From: Bacteroidales bacterium
GTDB lineage: Bacteria; Bacillota; Clostridia; Lachnospirales; Lachnospiraceae
Assembly: GCA_023664535.1 (NCBI GenBank)
Contig: JAMPFJ010000022.1
Coordinates: forward strand, 1-49,407
DNA length: 49,407 nucleotides
Direction of reading: 5' to 3'
The position numbers were made by a program, and so were the translations under genes. This document shows, in pieces, positions 1 to 8,904 of this stretch; the stretch's first letter is position 1; every line of letters begins with the position of its first letter. The notes under the pieces were generated by a model. The model ran no database searches, had not been told where the DNA came from, and was given only the letters and a program-made list of their open reading frames with translations.

Positions 1-147
1 TGCCCAATTCATATCATACCAAAATTTTTTATAAAATACTATATTTTCAAAAAATATTGAGTTTTCTGTTTGTCATTTCAAGGTTCTTTCAAAAATGGTG
101 TAGTAAGCGCCTTATTTTACCATGAAACTATTGATTTTACAGACTTT

Positions 148-198
148 TCAGGAACATTTCAAGATACTGCCGTGGCAGACGAAAAGTATTTTTATCAT
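148..198 (-). pseudogene. Remnant of a low-molecular-weight protein tyrosine phosphatase N-terminus
   Basis: An ATG at 198 opens a 16-codon frame reading MIKILFVCHGSILKCS and then a stop. The first ten residues match the usual start of low-molecular-weight phosphotyrosine phosphatases, which run into the C-x5-R-S phosphate loop. Here the loop is broken: the residues after Gly10 no longer give NICRS. No further phosphatase sequence is readable down to the window edge. It lies just downstream of the decayed PIN gene on the same strand, so the whole strip appears to be decaying. The identification rests on ten residues only. Confidence 0.4.
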
Positions 199-225
199 AT
201 TCAATCTCTCTTCATACCATTTTCT

Positions 226-473
226 TCAAGCAATTAATTTTATCATCTCTGTTGGCGTAACAATAAAATCTCTAACTAGATAATGTTTCTGATTCCCCGT
301 CGCTAAATACGCATCATCATTCCGCTTTTCCATCGCCACCTCATAAAATATCAAATCGTCCATATCAACAAAAATTTCTCCCGTAGGCTGTGGAAAAACT
401 TCCACATCAAACTCTCTAACCGTCGTTAACACCATCTGCACAGATTTGTGTCTATTACTTCATAATATGTCAT
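226..473 (-). pseudogene. PIN-domain toxin with internal deletion and frameshift
   Basis: This is a broken copy of the PIN-domain RNase toxin found intact at 24751-25164. An ATG at 473 starts MTYYEVIDTN, matching the intact copy's MKYYAVLDTN, which carries the first acidic catalytic residue. The frame then stops within six codons. A second frame from 441 to 226 carries the C-terminal half, with MEKRNDDAYLATGNQKH against MEKRKEEDAYLVTGNMKH in the intact copy. About 50 codons are missing and the two halves are out of frame. The first ATG is 4 bp after the stop of the upstream antitoxin-like gene, which preserves the operon order of the intact pair. The toxin should be inactive. Confidence 0.75.
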
Positions 474-477
474 GCTG

Positions 478-729
478 TTACCTCTTTTTTCTTTCAGCTC
501 TTGTAACCGTATTTTCCGGAAGTCTTACATCAAATGGAACGCCTTTGACCATTTTACTTTTATTCATAAACATACGTAATGCCGTAGGTAAGTCCATTCC
601 AAGAGATTCGTAAATTTCTTTCACTTCTTGTTTTAATGCTTTATCTGCACAGAACATTTTCTGCGATACCACTTTTTCTCCCTTTGCTTTATCCAACTCT
701 TTCCTCTCATCCTCCAGCCTTTCACCCAC
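478..729 (-). CDS. RelB/DinJ-type antitoxin-like protein
   Basis: The protein has 83 residues. The stretch from about residue 25 (ADKALKQEVKEIYESLGMDL, then TALRMFM and the GVPFDVRLP tail) is the ribbon-helix-helix and tail pattern of RelB/DinJ antitoxins. It resembles the antitoxin at 25164-25469, which has VRVEDSLKDEA and GIPFRMTLP. The assigned start is a GTG. An ATG at 657 also fits, because family members normally begin with the DNA-binding beta-strand and the charged stretch before it here looks extra. The downstream PIN partner is broken, so this is either an orphan antitoxin or itself decaying. Confidence 0.6.
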   Translation of the reverse strand: MGERLEDERKELDKAKGEKVVSQKMFCADKALKQEVKEIYESLGMDLPTALRMFMNKSKMVKGVPFDVRLPENTVTRAERKKR

Positions 730-788
730 TTCAGCTCGTCCGCCTTATCCTTCAGTCCAAGGTGGATGTGAACACCTCCTTTGGGGCA

Positions 789-816
789 TAAAAACCGCCA
801 CTTGCAATAAGTGACG
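789..816 (-). terminator. Intrinsic terminator after the Phd/RelE operon
   Basis: On the minus strand CGTCACTT, a 5-nt loop and AAGTGGCG form an 8-bp stem with one mismatch, followed by GTTTTTAT. It lies about 25 bp past the stop of the RelE-type toxin gene. Confidence 0.65.
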
Positions 817-840
817 ATTCCTTTTCTGGTTATTTCATTG

Positions 841-1158
841 TTACCGTATAAGCCATCCGTAATCCTGCCTGCAATCCACTACATAGTCTGCATAGACAAT
901 ATCATCCACGATTTGGAAGATTATCATATAGCGTTTTTCAAACAGGATAAACCGATAGGCATTTCGGGGTATATATTCCCCTGTGAGCCACGGGCATCTC
1001 TGCGGCATGATTTCCAGTGAATCCACCGTTTTTTCAAACTCTGCAGTCAGACGTTCCGCAGCTTCGGGACTGACCTGTGCCAAAAATGCGGCGTGGGAAA
1101 CAAGCATCTGCGTTGCCCGCTCTGACACGATGACACGGTATCTATTCTGCTGTTCCAT
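841..1158 (-). CDS. RelE/ParE-superfamily toxin
   Basis: The protein has 105 residues, starting at MEQQNRYRV. The layout is that of the RelE/ParE toxin fold: an N-terminal strand YRVIVSERA, a helical hairpin with an SPEAAERLTAEFEKTVDSLE helix, the signature block MPQRCPWL, and C-terminal strands YRFILFEKRYMIIFQIVDDIVYADYVVD. RelE members are ribosome-dependent mRNA interferases and ParE members poison gyrase. The sequence alone does not decide which. The start was chosen because the ATG lies inside the end of the upstream antitoxin gene (17-bp overlap), the usual coupled arrangement. A longer frame from 1182 would run entirely inside the antitoxin. Confidence 0.82.
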   Translation of the reverse strand: MEQQNRYRVIVSERATQMLVSHAAFLAQVSPEAAERLTAEFEKTVDSLEIMPQRCPWLTGEYIPRNAYRFILFEKRYMIIFQIVDDIVYADYVVDCRQDYGWLIR

Positions 1159-1429
1159 GACCTGCCGCCTCCTTGATTGCATTACGCATCATTGCGGCTA
1201 CTTCATTAACGGAATAGCCCTTGCTGCCACGCATCCTGTCCTCCTCAACCGCCAAAAGTTCCTCACGGAGCTTTAACATCTTTTCCCTGCGGTTATAAGT
1301 CCCAATATCCATCACCACCAAATCCCCCTCGCCGTTCTTGGTAAGGAAAACTGGCTCTGCGGTCTTTCTGCACTGCTCGGCAATCTCATTGTAATTCTGT
1401 CTGATTGCTGCCGATGGGCGAATATTCAT
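1142..1429 (-). CDS. Phd/YefM-type antitoxin
   Basis: The protein has 95 residues. The N-terminus MNIRPSAAIRQNYNEIAE, then EPVFLTKNGEGDLVVMDIGTY, is the Phd/YefM DNA-binding fold (roughly residues 1-60). The C-terminal half is a charged helical tail that would wrap and neutralise the toxin encoded directly downstream. The start was chosen for a strong GAGGAGGTG site 5-10 bp ahead; a longer frame from 1471 lies upstream of the ribosome site and inside the promoter. The pair is probably self-repressed by the antitoxin or complex, as is usual for the family. No clear operator palindrome was identified. Confidence 0.85.
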   Translation of the reverse strand: MNIRPSAAIRQNYNEIAEQCRKTAEPVFLTKNGEGDLVVMDIGTYNRREKMLKLREELLAVEEDRMRGSKGYSVNEVAAMMRNAIKEAAGHGTAE

Positions 1430-1471
1430 ATCGACACCTCCTCGAATCAACAGTAGTAATATTCTGCCCAT

Positions 1472-1500
1472 ATTATACCCGTTTCATGCAATGAAGTCAA
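1472..1500 (-). promoter_or_regulatory. Promoter of the Phd/RelE operon
   Basis: On the minus strand, -35 TTGACT (1500-1495), a 17-bp spacer and a perfect -10 TATAAT (1477-1472) lie about 40 bp upstream of the antitoxin start. Confidence 0.8.
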
Positions 1501-1564
1501 CATGAGCATGCTTGACGATAGCGTATATCATTCTTTTTCAGACGATACCCTATACTTTTATCAC

Positions 1565-1617
1565 AAAACCCCTCTCCACAGTAAGCAGAAGCTCACCATG
1601 AAGAGGGGTTTTTCTTT
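1565..1617. terminator. Terminator downstream of groEL, possibly bidirectional
   Basis: AACCCCTCT (1567-1575) pairs with AGAGGGGTT (1602-1610). A T-rich run follows on the plus strand and a T4 run on the minus strand. It lies about 25 bp past the groEL stop on the minus strand. No gene needing plus-strand termination is evident immediately before it. Confidence 0.65.
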
Positions 1618-1640
1618 TCATTGTTTAGTTTACTGCGATA

Positions 1641-3296
<1,656 letters not shown>

Positions 3297-3372
3297 TTAT
3301 CAACCGAAGCGCCCATACAATACCGGCACTCCTTCATATTTTACCTGAAAATTACTCTAATCCCTGCCAAAA

Positions 3373-3660
3373 TTAAGCTTCTACCACTGCATGGATATCA
3401 TTCTGCTTTACAATAATAAATTTGTCTCCGTCCAACTCTACATCGTTGCCTGCATATCTGGAATAAATAACCTTATCTCCAACCTTTACCTGCATCTCAA
3501 TCTTTTCGCCATCAACAACCGTTCCCGGACCAACAGCCACAACCTCTGCATACTGCGGCTTCTCCTGAGATGAAGTCGGCAAAACAATACCTGACTTTGT
3601 AGTCTCTTCTGCTACACATTCTTTCAATACAACTCTGTCACCTAACGGTACTAACTTCAT
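3373..3660 (-). CDS. groES: Co-chaperonin GroES (Hsp10)
   Basis: The protein has 95 residues, full length for GroES, which caps the GroEL chamber as a heptamer. Diagnostic features are the start MKLVPLGDRVVLK, the mobile-loop region around residues 17-35 (EETTKSGIVLPTSSQEKP), and the conserved VGDKVIYSRYAGNDVELDG and late DIHAVV blocks. A GGAGG site lies just before the ATG. It is the first gene of the groES-groEL operon, with a perfect CIRCE operator about 50 bp upstream, so repression by HrcA is expected. HrcA itself is not in the window. Confidence 0.97.
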   Translation of the reverse strand: MKLVPLGDRVVLKECVAEETTKSGIVLPTSSQEKPQYAEVVAVGPGTVVDGEKIEMQVKVGDKVIYSRYAGNDVELDGDKFIIVKQNDIHAVVEA

Positions 3661-3711
3661 ATGAATATCCTCCTTTTTATTCAGCCCTATCCGGCTGTCT
3701 CTTTCTCATCA

Positions 3712-3738
3712 TTAGCACTCACTCAATTTGAGTGCTAA
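3712..3738. promoter_or_regulatory. CIRCE operator (HrcA binding site)
   Basis: TTAGCACTC, 9 bp, then GAGTGCTAA is an exact match to the CIRCE inverted repeat. It sits between the groES promoter and the groES start, where HrcA binding blocks transcription. Confidence 0.97.
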
Positions 3739-3747
3739 CATATTTCT

Positions 3748-3776
3748 TATTTTACCCATTTTTTCCAAAAAATCAA
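3748..3776 (-). promoter_or_regulatory. Predicted groES-groEL promoter
   Basis: On the minus strand, TTGATT (3776-3771), 17 bp and AAAATA (3753-3748) lie immediately upstream of CIRCE, which places the operator over the transcription start. The rest of the 3777-3941 gap is AT-rich with nothing else recognised. Confidence 0.55.
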
Positions 3777-3941
3777 CCCCTAATTTAAAAATAATTGTGT
3801 CAATTTTGTTAATTCTTCTGCTTCCCCGCTATTTCGCCTCGTAAATCAATGCATTCATAAATATTATATTATCCCAAAGCGCCGTTCAGAACCGGGTTGC
3901 CCTGCCAAATTCCCCCCGTTTTTTTCCTTTGCCACTATGAT

Positions 3942-3970
3942 TTGGAAAAATCCGCATTATATGTTATGAT
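3942..3970 (+). promoter_or_regulatory. Promoter of the DUF6062 gene
   Basis: TTGGAA (3942-3947), a 17-bp spacer and TATGAT (3965-3970) lie 22 bp before the start codon and its AAAGGAG site. Confidence 0.65.
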
Positions 3971-3992
3971 AATCAAAAAAAGGAGTCCGAAT

Positions 3993-4724
3993 ATGAAAGA
4001 ACAATTATATACCATACCGGTTACCGATGCGTTTCAAAGCGACTGCGAATGTCCTTTATGCAAAATGAAACAGGAGCTGGAACAAAATGCCATTGAATAT
4101 ACGCTTGGTCCCAGCTACATGGAGGACGATAACCGTGCCCTTACCGATGAAATGGGGTTTTGTGAAAAACATATCGAGGTTTTGTATCAACAGAAAAACC
4201 GTCTTGGACTGGCGCTTATTCTCAGCACCCATATGGCAAAGGTAACAAAGGATTTAAAGGAATTATCCTCCTCCGCCCCCTCCGGCAAATCTCTGTTCAA
4301 AAAGCAGGCTGACGGTTCCGCCCTTGGCGGTTATGTGGACAAGCTGCAGCACAACTGCTTTATCTGCAGCCGGGTTAACCAGACCTTTGACCGCTATGTA
4401 GATACGATATTCCATCTATATAAAAAAGACAGCACCTTTTCCCAAAAAATAAAAGCTTCTAAGGGCTTTTGTACTTATCACTATGCCCTTTTATTTGACC
4501 GGGCGGCGGAAGCCCTGTCAAAGGAACAGCTTGAACAGTTTTATTCCGACCTTAATACCGTCTATTTTTCCCATATGGAGCGAATGCAGGAGGATATCGA
4601 CTGGTTCATCAATAAATTTGACTACCGCTATCAGAACGAGCCCTGGAAGAATGCTAAGGATGCCCTGCCAAGGGCAATCTTAAAAACCCACAGCAGAATG
4701 ACCTCCGATGCGAATAATTCCTGA
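3993..4724 (+). CDS. DUF6062 family protein with duplicated CxxC/CxxH motif
   Basis: The protein has 243 residues, with no signal peptide or membrane segment, so it is cytoplasmic. It resembles the DUF6062 family of unknown function common in Lachnospiraceae (recognised from memory of the N-terminal block with TIPV and the MEDDNRALTDEMGFC region). It contains two similarly spaced sets of possible metal ligands: C20-x2-C23-x33-C57-x2-H60, and C122-x2-C125-x34-C160-x2-H163. This suggests an internal duplication, each half perhaps binding one metal ion; that is inference. The start at 3993 was chosen for the AAAGGAG site and because the frame upstream lies within the promoter. The gene is monocistronic. 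Confidence 0.75.
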   Translation: MKEQLYTIPVTDAFQSDCECPLCKMKQELEQNAIEYTLGPSYMEDDNRALTDEMGFCEKHIEVLYQQKNRLGLALILSTHMAKVTKDLKELSSSAPSGKSLFKKQADGSALGGYVDKLQHNCFICSRVNQTFDRYVDTIFHLYKKDSTFSQKIKASKGFCTYHYALLFDRAAEALSKEQLEQFYSDLNTVYFSHMERMQEDIDWFINKFDYRYQNEPWKNAKDALPRAILKTHSRMTSDANNS

Positions 4725-4748
4725 ATATTTTTTCGATATCCATACAAA

Positions 4749-4814
4749 AGCCACGGACAGGCAAATTTATCCCGGCTCCTGACGACGCTGCTGATAAACC
4801 CTTAATCCGTGGCT
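4749..4814. terminator. Long-loop inverted repeat between convergent genes
   Basis: AGCCACGGA (4749-4757) and TCCGTGGCT (4806-4814) form a perfect 9-bp stem with a 48-nt loop, between the convergent ends of the DUF6062 gene and the papain-like gene. A T-rich stretch follows on the plus strand. A shared terminator role is likely but not certain. Confidence 0.5.
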
Positions 4815-4831
4815 CTTTATCCTGCTTTCTC

Positions 4832-5440
4832 CTATATTGCCTTTGCAAACTCTTCCTGTCCACTTTCTGCATATTCTACTTCATGACTGCGTAAAAATTG
4901 TCTGTATTCGGAAAGCTTTCCTTTATAAATCCGCTTGTCCTTCAAACGGACATGGAAATCATACGGCCTAATCAAACCATCCTCCTTCGCAAACAGCTTA
5001 ATTCCGCTTTTGTAAAAAATGTGGGAAACAAACTGGGAACAGAAAAAATGCTTACCGTCCTCTACATTTCTCCCAAACATTATGCTAAACAAACCGGAAT
5101 AATTATACTTGTACTCTCCCCGGTTCTTGATAAACACATCTATTTCCTGCTTAATTATCTGGTACTGCTCTTCGGTAACCGGAACTGCATAAACGCTGCA
5201 ATAAATATTTTTATCCTTCCCGAAAATCCCTGTTTCAATATTCTCATCAATAAATCCACAGTCAAAGGGATTATAAACGTGTTTCCGCGCAAAGCTGTAC
5301 ATGTCGTTCAATTCCACATCCAATGCGATGGAGGTATGCGAATAAGGCTCCCCTGTATACAGTCTAATCAGTCTTGCCGGTACTGTATGTGTTCTGCTTA
5401 GTAATACATAAATGTATTTTTGATTCTGCTGTAATATCAT
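4832..5440 (-). CDS. Predicted permuted papain-fold (NlpC/P60-like) protein
   Basis: About 202 residues. Two motifs suggest a cysteine-hydrolase fold of the circularly permuted papain (YiiX/YycO-like) type. The first is an early His in GEPYSHTSIALD, after a segment reading LLSRTHTVPARLIRLYTG. The second is a late Cys in KHFFCSQFVSHIFYKSG. The likely catalytic pair is therefore His-then-Cys, the permuted order. The substrate is unknown. There is no signal peptide. The start is ambiguous: a GTG at 5455 abuts a GGGGAG site, a TTG at 5446 has the best spacing, and the ATG at 5440 is used here. It follows the DUF2225 gene closely, making it the third gene of the glnS operon. Confidence 0.65.
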   Translation of the reverse strand: MILQQNQKYIYVLLSRTHTVPARLIRLYTGEPYSHTSIALDVELNDMYSFARKHVYNPFDCGFIDENIETGIFGKDKNIYCSVYAVPVTEEQYQIIKQEIDVFIKNRGEYKYNYSGLFSIMFGRNVEDGKHFFCSQFVSHIFYKSGIKLFAKEDGLIRPYDFHVRLKDKRIYKGKLSEYRQFLRSHEVEYAESGQEEFAKAI

Positions 5441-5461
5441 TGACAATGCTAACACTCCCCA

Positions 5462-6313
5462 TTAGTTATTTTCCGTCTTTGCCTTCTCCCGTATCTGCTC
5501 CTTTAACGTCAATGCCTTTTCCTTAATTCTTGACGATACATGGATATTTCCGAGTATTTTGGAAAGCAGTTGTATGGATTCTTTGTATTTCCCAAGCTTA
5601 TACGCCAGCTCCGCAGTAAGATAAGTGACGGTTACCTCATCCATACCTCCCATAGGGAAATTCTCTGTGGAAAATGCCAGCATGTAACCTTCATAAGCGT
5701 TCTGAATACATTCCATCTCATCTGCCTGCAGAAGCTCTTTTTCCTCCTGTGTCAGACTGGCGCTTTCCCTCTCCAGCTTTCCCCTGATTGCCCACGCCAT
5801 TTTTAAACAGGTATATGCTTTTCGGCTGTTTTTCACATTGCCGACCACATCACACAAGAGAACCATTTTATATCTTGTAATTGCTTCATCATAATCGTAA
5901 ACATCCGTACTGGGCGTCATCCCCTTAAAGCTGTCCATCACTTCCGCACGAAGCTTCTTCGCCTGATGGGGCATCACATTATTAAAATATCTAATTAAAG
6001 CTCCATATCCACAGTTCGGACAAATAATGGTATCATACTTAATCGGGTCCATTTCCTTATAAAGGGGACGCAAATCATCATCCTGTCCCATACTGCGAAT
6101 CTTTCCGGCTCTTACTGCCAGGGTTTTAAATTCTTTATCACATACCGGACAGGTGTAGGTTTTTAAGAACAAAAAATCCTCCTCCCGCACGACCTCTTCC
6201 TTCTTTTCCAAAGCCTCTCCGGACTGCTTGGTCTCCTTATTCTCCTCTTTGTTGTAAATCTTCAAGTTTGCACTTTTAAAGCCAAATATCTCTAATCCTG
6301 AAAATAATCCCAT
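5462..6313 (-). CDS. DUF2225 family zinc-ribbon/TPR-like protein
   Basis: The protein has 283 residues and matches the DUF2225 pattern: an N-terminal zinc-ribbon-like region with CPVC (about residue 56) and CPNCGYGALIRYF (about residue 98), followed by a helical, TPR-like region (about 140-275) containing AWAIRGKLERE and YLTAELAYKLGKYKESIQLL. Members are Firmicute proteins of unknown function. A charged linker (about residues 20-45) is rich in Lys and Glu. It begins 14 bp after glnS and ends just before the papain-like gene, so the three are probably cotranscribed. No role in tRNA charging can be inferred from position alone. Confidence 0.82.
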   Translation of the reverse strand: MGLFSGLEIFGFKSANLKIYNKEENKETKQSGEALEKKEEVVREEDFLFLKTYTCPVCDKEFKTLAVRAGKIRSMGQDDDLRPLYKEMDPIKYDTIICPNCGYGALIRYFNNVMPHQAKKLRAEVMDSFKGMTPSTDVYDYDEAITRYKMVLLCDVVGNVKNSRKAYTCLKMAWAIRGKLERESASLTQEEKELLQADEMECIQNAYEGYMLAFSTENFPMGGMDEVTVTYLTAELAYKLGKYKESIQLLSKILGNIHVSSRIKEKALTLKEQIREKAKTENN

Positions 6314-6327
6314 GAAAATAAACCCTC

Positions 6328-7986
6328 CTATTTTGGTCGGTAAGAACTCTTTAACGAAACAATCCGGTTAAACACCAGCCGCTCCTTTGTAGAATCCTTT
6401 AAATCAGTACAAAAATAACCGTTTCTCAAAAACTGGAACCGTTCTCCCGGCTCGGTTCCTTTAAATGCCGCCTCCAGCTTACAATTCTTCATCTCCACCA
6501 GGGAATCGGGATTCAAATTGGAATAGTCCTCCTCCAGCACCTCTTCCCCTTCCCGAATCAGATTTTCGTAAAGCCTGACTGTCGCTTCCACCGCCGTCCC
6601 GGCATCTACCCAGTGAATTGTTCCCTTTACCTTTCGCCCTTCAAAACCGGAGCCGGATTTCGTCGCCGGGTCATAGGTACAATGCACCTCTACTACTCGT
6701 CCGTCCTCATCCTTCACAAAATCTGTACAGGTGACAAAATATGCATTTTTCAGACGAACCTCATTTCCCGGAAACAAGCGGAAATATTTCTTTGGGGGAA
6801 TCTCCATAAAATCTTCTCTTTCAATATAAAGCTCCCTGCTAAAGCTTACCTTTCTTACTCCCAGTTCTTCGTTTTCCTGATTATTTTCAACTTCCAGAAG
6901 CTCCGATTCCCCTTCCGGATAATTGTCAATCACAAGCTTAACCGGATCCAATACCGCCATCATCCGTTTTGCTTTCATTTTCAAGTCTTCACGGATACAA
7001 TATTCCAGCATCGCCATATCCGAGGTTGAATTCGCCTTGGATACTCCGGACAGCTCCATAAACATCCGTATCGCCTCCGGAGTCACGCCTTTCCTGCGGA
7101 GCGCACTGATTGACACCAGTCTCGGGTCATCCCATCCGTCCACCACACCATCTTCTACCAGTTTTTTAATATATCGTTTTCCGGTGATTACATTCTGTAA
7201 ATACAGCTTTGCAAATTCAATCTGCTTGGGAGGAAATTCAAATTCCAATTCCCTGACTACCCAGTCGTATAACGGTCTGTGGTCCTCAAACTCCAATGTA
7301 CAAATCGAGTGGGTTACCCCCTCCACCGCATCCTCAATCGGATGTGCAAAATCATACATCGGATAAATGCACCATTTATCTCCGGTATTATGGTGTGTCA
7401 TTCTGGCAATCCGATAAATTACCGGGTCCCTCATGTTAATATTCGGCGACGCCATATCGATTTTCGCCCGAAGCACCTTGGCTCCGTCCGGAAATTTCCC
7501 GTCTTTCATCTGCTCGAACAGCTCCAGGTTCTCTTCCACGCTGCGGTTTCGGTAAGGGCTTTCTTTTCCCGGTTCCTTTAACGTTCCCCGGTACTCCCTT
7601 ATCTCTTCAGCAGAAAGGTCACAGACATAAGCCTTTCCTTTCTTAATCAGCTTTACTGCCCCTTCATACATTGCATCAAAATAATCCGATGCGTAATATA
7701 CCTTACCGCCGAAATCCGCTCCCAGCCATTTTACATCCTCTAAAATGGACTGAACATATTCCGACTTTTCCTTCATCGGATTTGTATCATCAAATCGAAG
7801 ATTAAATGTTCCATGATATTCCTCAGCCAAACCTGAATTCAGGATAATGGATTTGGCATGGCCAATGTGCAGATAGCCGTTCGGCTCCGGAGGAAACCGG
7901 GTTACAATCTGATTATACTTCCCCTCTTCCAAGTCCTTATCAATAATCTGTTCTATAAAATTCTTAGCTACTGCTTCGCCTTCCAT
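6328..7986 (-). CDS. glnS: Glutamine--tRNA ligase
   Basis: The protein has 552 residues, a class I aminoacyl-tRNA synthetase that charges tRNA-Gln with glutamine. The HIGH motif is at about residues 34-43 ([10 protein letters not shown]), with the GlnRS-specific RFDDTNP at about 64-70, the GWDDPRL block at about 284-290, and the two-barrel anticodon-binding C-terminus. The KMSKS-loop position, MSKR in the E. coli enzyme, reads ITGKR at about 267-271 here. The start ATG has a GAAGGAG site 8 bp ahead. It is the first gene of the glnS-DUF2225-papain-like operon. No T-box leader fits in the short upstream region. Confidence 0.96.
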   Translation of the reverse strand: MEGEAVAKNFIEQIIDKDLEEGKYNQIVTRFPPEPNGYLHIGHAKSIILNSGLAEEYHGTFNLRFDDTNPMKEKSEYVQSILEDVKWLGADFGGKVYYASDYFDAMYEGAVKLIKKGKAYVCDLSAEEIREYRGTLKEPGKESPYRNRSVEENLELFEQMKDGKFPDGAKVLRAKIDMASPNINMRDPVIYRIARMTHHNTGDKWCIYPMYDFAHPIEDAVEGVTHSICTLEFEDHRPLYDWVVRELEFEFPPKQIEFAKLYLQNVITGKRYIKKLVEDGVVDGWDDPRLVSISALRRKGVTPEAIRMFMELSGVSKANSTSDMAMLEYCIREDLKMKAKRMMAVLDPVKLVIDNYPEGESELLEVENNQENEELGVRKVSFSRELYIEREDFMEIPPKKYFRLFPGNEVRLKNAYFVTCTDFVKDEDGRVVEVHCTYDPATKSGSGFEGRKVKGTIHWVDAGTAVEATVRLYENLIREGEEVLEEDYSNLNPDSLVEMKNCKLEAAFKGTEPGERFQFLRNGYFCTDLKDSTKERLVFNRIVSLKSSYRPK

Positions 7987-8043
7987 TCTGCAACTCCTTC
8001 TTGTTCTTTCCTTAAAACTATTCAGATTTATCTGACCGTTATT

Positions 8044-8072
8044 ACTTTACCATAATTACACCGTGCCGTCAA
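8044..8072 (-). promoter_or_regulatory. Promoter of the glnS operon
   Basis: On the minus strand, TTGACG (8072-8067), 17 bp and TAAAGT (8049-8044), about 60 bp before the glnS start. Confidence 0.65.
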
Positions 8073-8149
8073 TTCAGTGTAACAATTTCCAGTTCATAAA
8101 TTATTGCTCTTTTATTTTGTGAATTTTGTATGATGATTTTCACCGACAT

Positions 8150-8178
8150 TTGATTATTCCGCTGTTTTGTTGTATGAT
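8150..8178 (+). promoter_or_regulatory. Promoter of the repeat-tail membrane protein/sigma factor pair
   Basis: TTGATT (8150-8155), 17 bp and TATGAT (8173-8178). Its position rules out the upstream TTG at 8167 as a start codon, since that would precede the transcript start. Confidence 0.65.
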
Positions 8179-8220
8179 GATAGCAAAAAAGAAAGGATAA
8201 GGGGCTCCCCGCAAAAACCT

Positions 8221-8862
8221 ATGAATAAGCAAAAGCAGACATCAGATAATCCTGAGGATTTCGATATTATTGATTTTGATTTAAATGAATATGACGACGA
8301 GTTTGAAAAAGAAGAGGAAAAGCTGCAGCTAAAGGAGGAAAAAAGGATTGCGGCCGCCAAATCCAGGGCACAGCGTTCGCAGGAAAAACAGATGGAGGAA
8401 AAAGATACCATCCGCACAACAGCCAGCAGAGACATGTTAAAAACCATTGTTCTGATTTTAATTGTCATCGTTATTGCCTGTCTGTTTCTGGGGCTTATTA
8501 CCTTTATTGTAAACAGCGCCGGCAGCGGCTCCAAATCCAAACGCAGACAGAGCAAAACCACTACGGAAAGCGTTGACCGCCGGACAGACAACAATACATC
8601 CGCTTCCGGCTCGGAACAACCGGATGCAGATAAGGAAAACCTTGAAAATAATATCGACGTAATTACCAATAGAGTCAACAGTGATGCTACTACACAGCTA
8701 ACTACTGAAGCTGCTGCCACGGAAGCGGCTACCACAGAGGCAGCTACGGAAGCCGTCACAACAGAAGCCACCACCGAGGCTGTCACCACAGAAGCCGTTA
8801 CGGAAGCAGCTACCGAACCGCCTTCACCAGAGCCGGTTATTGATTCCGTCCCGACGGAATAG
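8221..8862 (+). CDS. Single-pass membrane protein with Thr/Glu/Ala repeat tail
   Basis: About 213 residues, not assigned to a family. Residues 1-75 are charged and partly coiled-coil (EKEEEKLQLKEEKRIAAAKS). A membrane segment follows at about residues 78-100 (TIVLILIVIVIACLFLGLI). The rest is a low-complexity extracytoplasmic tail built from TTEA-type units between about residues 160 and 198. The topology should be cytoplasmic N-terminus, outside tail. The ATG at 8221 lacks a well-spaced ribosome site; AAGGGG is 16 bp ahead. It lies 42 bp upstream of a sigma-factor gene on the same strand with no promoter seen between, so a functional link such as sigma control is possible but unproven. Confidence 0.7.
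   Translation: MNKQKQTSDNPEDFDIIDFDLNEYDDEFEKEEEKLQLKEEKRIAAAKSRAQRSQEKQMEEKDTIRTTASRDMLKTIVLILIVIVIACLFLGLITFIVNSAGSGSKSKRRQSKTTTESVDRRTDNNTSASGSEQPDADKENLENNIDVITNRVNSDATTQLTTEAAATEAATTEAATEAVTTEATTEAVTTEAVTEAATEPPSPEPVIDSVPTE
8690..8815 (+). repeat. Short tandem coding repeats (Thr-Thr-Glu-Ala units)
   Basis: Repeated ACN-GAA-GCN-type codons encode TTEA, TEAV and TEAA units in the tail of the membrane protein. The repeats are imperfect and stay in frame, as in low-complexity surface linkers. They also create a long meaningless open frame on the opposite strand. Confidence 0.8.
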
Positions 8863-8904
8863 TCCGAAAACCCTATTTATACGATTAAACTACATGGAGA
8901 TTAT

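Noticed and set aside
4654..4872. 72-codon minus-strand frame overlapping the papain-like gene end
   Set aside because: It spans the inverted repeat between convergent genes and overlaps a better-supported gene in another frame. No ribosome site.
8154..8789. A 211-codon open frame on the minus strand opposite the repeat-tail membrane protein
   Set aside because: It is the mirror of the TTEA-type codon repeats, giving low-complexity Ser/Val/Ala sequence. There is no ribosome site, and the plus-strand gene has promoter, membrane segment and operon position.
8690..8815. Short repeats as a possible CRISPR or regulatory array
   Set aside because: The units are about 9-15 bp, imperfect, always in frame, with no unique spacers. 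They are coding repeats.
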